Source of the DNA: Leptospiraceae bacterium
GTDB taxonomy: Bacteria; Spirochaetota; Leptospiria; Turneriellales; Turneriellaceae
DNA: 15,896 bases
Reading direction: 5' to 3'
Assembly (NCBI GenBank): GCA_016788945.1
Contig: JAEUSA010000182.1
Span: 1 to 15,896 of the forward strand
Under the pieces are notes generated by a model. That model ran no database searches, was not told where the DNA came from, and was given only the letters and a program-made list of their open reading frames with translations. Below are positions 8,421 to 14,273 of this stretch, in pieces (the first letter of the stretch is position 1; the number at the start of each line of letters is the position of its first letter). Position numbers and translations under genes: made by a program.

Positions 8421-9581
8421 ATGCGGGCATCCGAAGAACTCAGAGCAGTCGATTCATACTCAGGCCTCGCGCGCTGTCTGCTCAGGCAATTCGGTCAAAG
8501 GGCCGGTATCCGCGCTGTCGCTGTTCGCGACGGCATCGGGCTTTGGCATCCTTTTCCCGGCAGGCGGGCATTAGCCGAGGCAAAAGGCTTTGAACCGCTC
8601 GATGCTCTGCCACGTATCGCTGTTTTGCCGCACAGCTTGCGGAAGCTACGCAGGCCATTGCGGTTCGGCAATCTGAAAGACATTCTGGCGCTGAAACTCG
8701 AAACCCTCGACCTGCGGCAGCGCCTCAAGCGCAGTGAACTTCTGCGTTCCGCAGAAATGCGCTATGACAAAGAATTGCGCTTCAACGAGCGGCGCCGGCT
8801 GCGCCGCGATCTCGGCGAGACTATGGAGGCATTCGGCCGCCACTCGCATGATCTGAAAACACCTTTTTCGATGCTGACAATCACGCTCGACAAGCTCGTA
8901 CTGCAAGAGGAAAAATTACCCGCTAAACTGCGGCTGAAACTCGAGGGTATTAAACTCATGATTTTTTCGGTACTCCGCACCGTGGGCAATACTCTCGACG
9001 CCGCGCGTATTCTCGGACACAAAAAGCAGACGTTGAGAATTCCACACAACCTGTCTGACTTCGTGCGCAGCATCGCTGAGCTTTACTCTATCGTGTTCGA
9101 CAGCTACGGAATAAAATTGTCTGCCGAAATCGAACCCGGCATCATTGCTGAGGTTGACCCGTTGCAGATCGAAAAGGTCATCAATAATCTGCTGAGCAAT
9201 GCGCTGAAGCATAACCTGCCGGGAGGCAGGGCGCAAATTTCGCTGAAATCCGATGGCCGGCGGGCAACGCTGGTGATCACCGATGGCGGTCTCGGTATGA
9301 CACAAATGGCTGCCCAATCGCCGCGCGTTAATTCCGCGTGGGCCCTTTCGTCGCATGGTTTCGGGCTCAAAATTGTCCGCGAGCTGGTGCGCCTCAATCG
9401 CGGCAAGTTCGCGCTGCATTCAAGAACCGGCCTTGGCACGAGCGCCGTCGTTGACCTGCCCGTTGCCTTATCCCGGCCGAAAAAAGGTGAGGTCGTGCGC
9501 GCGCACCCGATCTACCATACGATGCAAGAGGTTGAGCTGCTTGCGCATGAACGCACAGCGCTTTCGCGCCGTAAGCGTTAA
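8421..9581 (+). CDS. Soluble sensor histidine kinase, no partner regulator in the window
   Basis: A 386-residue histidine kinase. The H box H-S-H-D-L-K-T-P (141-148, phospho-acceptor H143) begins the dimerisation domain. The ATPase part shows an N box N-N-L-L-S-N-A-L-K-H (255-264), a G1 box D-G-G-L-G-M (288-293) and a G2 box H-G-F-G-L-K-I-V (312-319). No membrane segment is visible, so it should be cytosolic. Residues 1-80 match no sensor domain I know, and about 85-140 is charged and probably coiled-coil, feeding into the H box. The ATG follows the mfd stop without a spacer (TAAATG), so the kinase is very likely co-transcribed with mfd. No response regulator follows, as the next gene is convergent. 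The signal sensed cannot be read from the sequence. Confidence 0.9.
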   Translation: MRASEELRAVDSYSGLARCLLRQFGQRAGIRAVAVRDGIGLWHPFPGRRALAEAKGFEPLDALPRIAVLPHSLRKLRRPLRFGNLKDILALKLETLDLRQRLKRSELLRSAEMRYDKELRFNERRRLRRDLGETMEAFGRHSHDLKTPFSMLTITLDKLVLQEEKLPAKLRLKLEGIKLMIFSVLRTVGNTLDAARILGHKKQTLRIPHNLSDFVRSIAELYSIVFDSYGIKLSAEIEPGIIAEVDPLQIEKVINNLLSNALKHNLPGGRAQISLKSDGRRATLVITDGGLGMTQMAAQSPRVNSAWALSSHGFGLKIVRELVRLNRGKFALHSRTGLGTSAVVDLPVALSRPKKGEVVRAHPIYHTMQEVELLAHERTALSRRKR

Positions 9582-10471
9582 GCGAGATCTGCAGCGGCCG
9601 TTTCGAACCGCTCAAAAGTGAACGTGAATCCATCGGCGAGCGCGCGCTTCGGCACCGCCCTGACACTCGCCAATAGCATTTCACTGCCAAAATCACCCGG
9701 CAGGTGCTTCAGTAAAAACTGCGGCACATGCAGTACGGCGTGGCGCCGAAACACCGATGAGAGCACGTCGGTAAGCTGCGAGTTCGTGACAGGTTCGGGT
9801 GCGGTGGCATTGACGATGCCCGGACTAAACCTTTCAAGATAATGCAGAATCAGGCGAGCCATATCGTGTTCGTGAATCCAGGAGAAAAATTGAGCACCGC
9901 TACCCAACTGCCCGCCGAGAAACGCACGGAACGCCTTGCGCCACACCGTAAAGACTCCCGAGGCATTCGAGAGCACCGGCGCGATACGCATCAGCGTCAA
10001 ATGTTCGCGGTCAAATGCACGCATCGCGGCATTCTCCCATTCGACGCAGGTATCGGCTAAAAAACCCTTTCCGGGATCCGCGGTCTCCGTGAGCACCTCG
10101 TTGCCGCGGTCGCCATAGTAGCCGGTCGCAGAAGCCTGGATAATCCTCAATTCGCTGTTTTTTGCCGATTTGGCAAGTTCAGCCAAAAGCGCCACGGATT
10201 GCACGCGGCTCTGCTGTATTTCTTTTTTGACTTTCGCTGTCCAGATTCCCGAGGCAATATTACGCCCTTCGAGATTGACGACAGCAACGGCCTCTTTGAG
10301 CGCCGCGATCTGCGCGGCTTTATCGGCGCGGTCGATCAGTGTAACACCCGGTTTTGGTACAAACCTCGCCGGATCGCGACTCACGATAAAAACCGGCACC
10401 CCCTGCGCCATAAGTTTTTCGGCGACAAGAGTGCCAATGAGGCCGACACCGCGCAGCATAACCGGTTTCAT
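9578..10471 (-). CDS. TIGR01777-family NAD(P)-dependent epimerase-like protein (YfcH type)
   Basis: I place the start at the ATG at 10471, giving 297 residues, the usual size of this extended short-chain dehydrogenase family. The open frame runs upstream to 10708, but those 79 codons read as Arg-rich sequence unlike the family and overlap the divergent RDD gene. Family features: V-V-N-L-E-G-R-N-I (64-72), I-W-T-A-K (76-80), S-R-V (88-90), A-S-A-T-G-Y-Y-G (113-120), F-L-A-D-T-C-V-E-W-E (137-146), G-S-G-x-Q-F-F-S-W-I-H (190-200), N-A-T-A-P-E-P-V-T-N (221-230) and the C-terminal DUF1731-like part with V-P-K-R-A-L (273-278). The first glycine of the usual T-G-G-T-G-F-I-G cofactor loop is an arginine here (L-R-G-V-G-L-I-G, 6-13). 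The substrate is unknown even for the E. coli member. Its stop overlaps the kinase stop on the other strand. Confidence 0.87.
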   Translation of the reverse strand: MKPVMLRGVGLIGTLVAEKLMAQGVPVFIVSRDPARFVPKPGVTLIDRADKAAQIAALKEAVAVVNLEGRNIASGIWTAKVKKEIQQSRVQSVALLAELAKSAKNSELRIIQASATGYYGDRGNEVLTETADPGKGFLADTCVEWENAAMRAFDREHLTLMRIAPVLSNASGVFTVWRKAFRAFLGGQLGSGAQFFSWIHEHDMARLILHYLERFSPGIVNATAPEPVTNSQLTDVLSSVFRRHAVLHVPQFLLKHLPGDFGSEMLLASVRAVPKRALADGFTFTFERFETAAADLA

Positions 10472-10551
10472 AACCGCAATGCGCCGCCCGATACGCACGC
10501 GAGCAATCCTTTTTTGGTGCGGGAGGGTGCGCCGCCGCCCGATAATGAGAT

Positions 10552-11007
10552 ATGGAAATTGTCTACGCCGGCTTTTGGCGACGCCTCGTGGCGGCCGTTC
10601 TGGACCAGATTGTGCTCGTCGTAGGCCGCGCCTTTGTCTACGGGGCACTCGGTCTGATGCTTTATGCAATCCTTTATCTAATAGAAATCCGCAATAATCA
10701 TGATGCAATCTTCAGGGTTTTCGCCGCCGCACTCTCGGTGATCGATCTGTGGCTGACTTGGATCTACTTTGCGATGATGGAAAGTTCTTCACTCAGAGGC
10801 ACACTCGGCAAGCTGGCGCTCGGCATTCGCGTGAACCACCGCGACGGCGGGCAACTCACCTTCGAGCAGGCGACGGTGCGTTATTTCGCTAAAATTATCA
10901 GCGCGATCACGCTGCTGGTGGGTTTTATTCTCGCCGGATTCAGTTCGAAAAAGCAGGCACTGCACGACTTTATCGGCCGCTCAGTGCTGACCGTCGGCCG
11001 CCACTGA
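10552..11007 (+). CDS. RDD family membrane protein
   Basis: A 151-residue inner-membrane protein opening with Y-A-G-F-W-R-R-L-V-A-A-V-L-D (5-18), the defining R...D of the RDD family. Three or four hydrophobic segments follow (about 19-43, 56-76, 113-130), with the family's T-L-G-K-L-A-L-G-I-R-V (84-94) in the loop after Y-F-A-M-M-E-S-S. It ends with K-Q-A-L-H-D-F (134-140), which supplies the second conserved aspartate. The function of most RDD proteins is unknown; some have been linked to ion transport. It is divergent from the SDR gene, with 80 bases between the two starts, and is transcribed alone, as the next gene converges on it. No good Shine-Dalgarno site precedes the ATG. Confidence 0.9.
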   Translation: MEIVYAGFWRRLVAAVLDQIVLVVGRAFVYGALGLMLYAILYLIEIRNNHDAIFRVFAAALSVIDLWLTWIYFAMMESSSLRGTLGKLALGIRVNHRDGGQLTFEQATVRYFAKIISAITLLVGFILAGFSSKKQALHDFIGRSVLTVGRH

Positions 11008-11025
11008 CCGGTTTTACCGGTTAGT
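11003..11025. terminator. Hairpin between convergent genes, possible bidirectional terminator
   Basis: The RDD and SixA-type genes converge with 13 bases between their stops. The sequence folds as ACTGACCGGT, loop TTT, ACCGGTTAGT, ten pairs with one G-T position, and includes both stop codons. No T-run follows on either strand, so an intrinsic terminator role is only suggested by position. Confidence 0.4.
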
Positions 11026-11542
11026 CGATAAACAGTTTCGGATAAAGCATCACGCGCAAAATACCGGTCGCGGGTCGTATTTCTGACCACAACGTGACGT
11101 GAAAATGCACCGACGCAAGCGCGCAAGTCGGCATTTTACAGTGAAACGGCGAACGCGAAGTTAACAGCACGAGAAGATCTTCGAGTACAGGATTATGGCC
11201 GACGATCATCAGGCTATCGATCTCGTCGGGGAATTTCTGAATGCGCTGCAGGTAGGTCTGGTGTGACGCGGAATAAAACGTATCGTCGGCGATGACCTTA
11301 TCGCTCAATTTCAGGGTTTCACCAAAGATGCGCGCGGTTTCGTGTGCGCGCGCCGCTGTTGAAGTGAAAATGGCTTCGGGTGGAAAGCGGAAACTTTCCA
11401 CCAGCTTCGCCATTTTGCCGGCATGCCTGATACCCTTGTCGATCAGCTGGCGTTCGTGATCGGTTTTTTTTGCATCTTGCGTTTCCGCTTTGGCGTGTCG
11501 CAACAGGTAGAGCGTTTTAATATGCTTTTCTTTTTGCGCCAA
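11021..11542 (-). CDS. sixA: SixA-type phosphohistidine phosphatase (histidine phosphatase superfamily)
   Basis: A small cytosolic phosphatase of the phosphoglycerate-mutase-like superfamily; E. coli SixA removes phosphate from histidine on signalling and PTS proteins. Visible are L-Y-L-L-R-H-A-K-A (11-19, nucleophile H16), D-H-E-R-Q-L-I-D-K-G (28-37), T-S-T-A-A-R-A-H-E-T-A (60-70) and V-G-H-N-P (114-118, H116). The 173 residues fit the family. The start is unusual: there is no ATG near the first strand. I choose the TTG at 11542 because GCGGAG lies nine bases before it. A TTG at 11575 would add 11 residues inside argC and has no such site. The gene then starts just after the argC stop and ends the minus-strand run. 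Substrate in this organism is unknown. Confidence 0.85.
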   Translation of the reverse strand: MAQKEKHIKTLYLLRHAKAETQDAKKTDHERQLIDKGIRHAGKMAKLVESFRFPPEAIFTSTAARAHETARIFGETLKLSDKVIADDTFYSASHQTYLQRIQKFPDEIDSLMIVGHNPVLEDLLVLLTSRSPFHCKMPTCALASVHFHVTLWSEIRPATGILRVMLYPKLFID

Positions 11543-11543
11543 T

Positions 11544-12584
11544 TCAGTATACTCCGCTGGTTTCGGGAAAGCCAAACATAATGTTCAGATTCTGCACTGC
11601 CTGACCCGCTGCACCTTTCACGAGATTATCGATCGCCGACACGATCTGTACGACGCCTGTTTCTGTATCGATGTGGTGCGCATAGTCACAGAAGTTTGTG
11701 TGCTGAACATGGCGCAACTCTATCGCGTCAACATTTTCCCGGTAGCGCAGGAATATCTCCTGTTCTGCGGTTTTGTGCGCCACAGCGGCAAAATCAGCAG
11801 CGGTTTTGCCTTTTTGTATGAACGCGTACGTCGAGCAGAGAATGCCGCGGTACATCGGCAGCAAATGCGGAGTAAACCTGAGCAGGGCTTTTGTGCCGGT
11901 AAAACGGCTGAGCTCCTGCGCGATTTCGGGCGCGTGCTGGTGTTTTGCCGTCTTGTAGCTGCGAAAATTTTCGTACACGGTCGAATAACCCAGCCCGTCT
12001 TTTTCTTTACGACCGCCTGCCCCCGAAGTACCGCTCTTCGCATCGATGATGACAGGCTTTGTCACGTCGACCAGCTCACGGTACACATAAAGTGGCAACA
12101 AGGCCGCAGTCGGATAACAACCCGGGTTGGCGACGAGCTTGGCCGAGCGGATTTTTTCCCGGTAAATCTCGGGCATGCCGTATACGGCGAGCGAAAGCGC
12201 TTCGCTCTGGTTATGTTCGAGGCCGTAATAGTCGCGGAAAACCGCGCTGTCAGACAACCGGAAAGCACCTGAAATATCGATCACGCGGATATTCGCACGC
12301 GCAAATTCGGGAGCCCAGCGCAGCGCGACGTCGTCGGGGGTGGCGAGGAAAACGGCATCGAGCTTACCCGCGTCATTCACCGTCTGCGGATGTGCCGAAA
12401 ACTTCAGCGCTGCGGTCGATGGCGAGACAAGCGCCGGAAACGCCTGTGATAAATGCTGCCCGACAAATTCTGAAGACGTGATATAGACGAGTTCGGTGTT
12501 GGGATGCCGCGCGAAAATGCGCATCAGTTCCTGGCCGGTGAAACCACCGGCGCCGAGGATACCTACTTTTATTTTAGCATTCAA
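11544..12584 (-). CDS. argC: N-acetyl-gamma-glutamyl-phosphate reductase
   Basis: ArgC reduces N-acetylglutamyl phosphate to the semialdehyde with NADPH, the third step of arginine synthesis. The 346 residues match type 1 ArgC: the cofactor loop G-I-L-G-A-G-G-F-T-G-Q-E-L (8-20), L-A-T-P-D-D (80-85), D-I-S-G-A-F-R-L-S-D (103-112), the active-site N-P-G-C-Y-P-T (153-159, C156), K-S-G-T-S-G-A-G-G-R-K (183-193), H-Q-H-A-P-E-I (215-221, catalytic H217) and the C-terminal D-N-L-V-K-G-A-A-G-Q-A-V-Q-N (319-332). Translation must begin at a TTG (12584), since the nearest ATG is out of frame and the Rossmann strand begins five residues later. That TTG overlaps the stop of the cyclophilin gene, so coupling is likely. 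No other arginine gene is in the window. Confidence 0.96.
   Translation of the reverse strand: MNAKIKVGILGAGGFTGQELMRIFARHPNTELVYITSSEFVGQHLSQAFPALVSPSTAALKFSAHPQTVNDAGKLDAVFLATPDDVALRWAPEFARANIRVIDISGAFRLSDSAVFRDYYGLEHNQSEALSLAVYGMPEIYREKIRSAKLVANPGCYPTAALLPLYVYRELVDVTKPVIIDAKSGTSGAGGRKEKDGLGYSTVYENFRSYKTAKHQHAPEIAQELSRFTGTKALLRFTPHLLPMYRGILCSTYAFIQKGKTAADFAAVAHKTAEQEIFLRYRENVDAIELRHVQHTNFCDYAHHIDTETGVVQIVSAIDNLVKGAAGQAVQNLNIMFGFPETSGVY
11552..11557 (-). promoter_or_regulatory. Ribosome binding site deciding the sixA start
   Basis: Read on the minus strand this is GCGGAG, ending nine bases before the TTG at 11542. It lies within the last codons of argC. It favours the shorter SixA form over a start at 11575 and suggests coupling to argC. 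Confidence 0.5.
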
Positions 12585-13456
12585 TTTTCGAGTATCGTGA
12601 CCTTTTTCATAACCACATTGGTATGCGGTCTATCTTGTTTATCGCGCTCCACTTTTGTGATCTTCTCTGCCACTTCAAGACCAGAGAGCACGCGGCCAAA
12701 CACCGTGTGCTTGCCGTCGAGACCAGTGTTGTCGACGACGCTGATAAAAAACTGGCTGCCGTTCGTATTCGGGCCCGCATTGGCCATCGAAATCGTACCC
12801 TTGGTATTCGATTCAGATTCAAGCCCGGGTGTATAGGTGATACCCCGCGCTACGTAGAGCTCTTCGATCGATTTATTTTTCCACTTTGCTGCTTCGCTGT
12901 CAAACATCGCCTTAACCTGATTCATTTTGGCATTGAGATCTGCCTGACTTTTGATGTTGAGCTTTTTGAAAATGTCATTGCGGAGCACTTGCTGCACTTC
13001 TTTCATTGCCATCGGTGAGCTCGCCACTTTAATTTTGTCAAGACCCAGCGCCTTGGCGTTGATTTCATCGGCAAATTGGTAGCCCGGGCCGCCGGTGCCA
13101 TTGCCGCGAATATCGCCACCCTGAATCATGAAGTTGGGCATGACGCGGTGAAAAATCAGACCGTCATAATAGGGACGTTTGGTTTTTTTCCCATCGAGAT
13201 CGGTAAACTCCCTTTCACCTTTTGCGAGCGAAATGAAGTTCTCCACCGTCTTTGGCGCCGCGTGGCGGTAGAGTTCAAGTGTTATCACGCCTTCCGTTGT
13301 TTCGATCACCGCAATCGGATTTGATTCTTTGCGCATCTTATCTTTAACATTCTGCATAACTTCTGCCTTATTTTTTGGCGTTTTGCTGCACGCAACCGAA
13401 ACGTTCAGCGTGCTGATCGCAATAAGAACCTTAGCAGTGAAAGAGAACTTCTTCAT
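12581..13456 (-). CDS. Cyclophilin-type peptidyl-prolyl isomerase, probable lipoprotein with an internal insertion
   Basis: A 291-residue cyclophilin that speeds cis-trans isomerisation before proline, probably exported. The first 23 residues are a lysine-headed hydrophobic signal ending V-S-V-A-C (19-23), a loose lipobox of the kind accepted in spirochaetes, followed by a Lys-rich tether. The catalytic half shows F-H-R-V-M-P-N-F-M-I-Q-G-G-D (102-115, with R104, F109, Q112 at the cyclophilin positions), G-T-G-G-P-G-Y (120-126) and F-A-D-E (128-131). The second half begins T-K-G-T-I-S-M-A-N-A-G-P-N-T-N-G-S-Q-F-F-I (218-238) and L-D-G-K-H-T-V-F-G (246-254). In compact bacterial cyclophilins these halves are joined by about ten residues; here about 80, Lys- and Met-rich and probably helical, lie between them. 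It starts three bases after sdhB. Folding of periplasmic proteins is inferred. Confidence 0.93.
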   Translation of the reverse strand: MKKFSFTAKVLIAISTLNVSVACSKTPKNKAEVMQNVKDKMRKESNPIAVIETTEGVITLELYRHAAPKTVENFISLAKGEREFTDLDGKKTKRPYYDGLIFHRVMPNFMIQGGDIRGNGTGGPGYQFADEINAKALGLDKIKVASSPMAMKEVQQVLRNDIFKKLNIKSQADLNAKMNQVKAMFDSEAAKWKNKSIEELYVARGITYTPGLESESNTKGTISMANAGPNTNGSQFFISVVDNTGLDGKHTVFGRVLSGLEVAEKITKVERDKQDRPHTNVVMKKVTILEN

Positions 13457-13459
13457 GGC

Positions 13460-14209
13460 TTAATACTCGCTCACCAGTTCTGCGCGCGCGTATTCGCGGT
13501 TCATGCGCGCGATATGAGAAATCGAAATTTCTTTCGGGCATTCCGCTTCGCAGGCGCCGGTATTCGTACAGTTGCCGAAACCTTCGGCATCCATCGCGGC
13601 GACCATTTTGCGCACGCGCTGCGCGCGCTCGGCCTTGCCTTGCGGCACCAGTGCGAGGTGTGAAACCTTGGCGGCGACAAAAAGCATCGCCGATGCATTC
13701 TTGCAGGCGGCCACACAGGCGCCGCAGCCGATACAGGCGGCGGCAAGGAATGCTTCGTCGGCAATCGGCTTCGGAATCGGCGTCAGGTTTGCTTCAGGTG
13801 CCGAACCCGTGTTCACCGTGATAAATCCTCCGGCCTGCTGAATGCGGTCGAATGCCGAACGATCGACGACCAGATCTTTGAGGACGGGAAATGCTTTCGC
13901 GCGCCACGGTTCAACCGTCACCGCGTCGCCGTCTTTGAATTTGCGCATGTGCAGCTGGCAGGTCGCCGTACCTTTCTCCGGGCCATGCGGTTTGCCGTTG
14001 ATGACCATGCCGCATGAGCCGCAGATACCTTCGCGGCAGTCGTGGCTGAACGCCACCGGCTCTTCGCCCTTCTGCGTTAAATCTTCATTCAGAACGTCGA
14101 GCATCTCGAGAAACGACATGTGCTCGTTGACATTATCAAGCTGGTAATTGCGGAATTGACCTTTTTTGTCTTTATTTTCCTGCCGCCAGATTTTTAATTT
14201 AATCTTCAT
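13460..14209 (-). CDS. sdhB: Succinate dehydrogenase/fumarate reductase iron-sulfur subunit
   Basis: The electron-transfer subunit between the flavoprotein and quinone site, on the cytoplasmic face of the inner membrane. In 249 residues it has a plant-ferredoxin domain with C-R-E-G-I-C-G-S-C (C58, C63, C66) and C84 for the [2Fe-2S] centre, then [11 protein letters not shown] (C159, C162, C165, C169) and [12 protein letters not shown] (C214, C220, C224), giving the [4Fe-4S] and [3Fe-4S] centres with standard spacing. The insertion between the clusters and the C-T-N-T-G-A-C form resemble the Bacteroides/epsilonproteobacterial B-type complexes with a single di-haem cytochrome subunit. It is the first gene of the minus-strand run. 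The flavoprotein and cytochrome genes are absent upstream, where a divergent gene begins 64 bases away. Confidence 0.94.
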   Translation of the reverse strand: MKIKLKIWRQENKDKKGQFRNYQLDNVNEHMSFLEMLDVLNEDLTQKGEEPVAFSHDCREGICGSCGMVINGKPHGPEKGTATCQLHMRKFKDGDAVTVEPWRAKAFPVLKDLVVDRSAFDRIQQAGGFITVNTGSAPEANLTPIPKPIADEAFLAAACIGCGACVAACKNASAMLFVAAKVSHLALVPQGKAERAQRVRKMVAAMDAEGFGNCTNTGACEAECPKEISISHIARMNREYARAELVSEY

Positions 14210-14273
14210 CTGAATGCAAAATTGTTTTCCGCATTACGGGATAAAGCGAAAAACGAACCTACCGCTCCACCCT

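Noticed and set aside
8916..9419. Minus-strand 167-codon open frame
   Set aside because: It is antisense to the kinase ATPase domain, with no start signal or family resemblance.
10541..10546. GATAAT as a -10 box giving a leaderless RDD transcript
   Set aside because: There is no acceptable -35 at normal spacing; the match alone is too weak.
10472..10708. N-terminal extension of the SDR gene to 10708
   Set aside because: The extra 79 codons are Arg/Pro-rich, unlike the family, and overlap the RDD gene; the ATG at 10471 starts right at the Rossmann strand.
11673..12272. Plus-strand 199-codon open frame
   Set aside because: It lies wholly within argC on the other strand, has no recognisable motif, and reads as a mirror of argC codon use.
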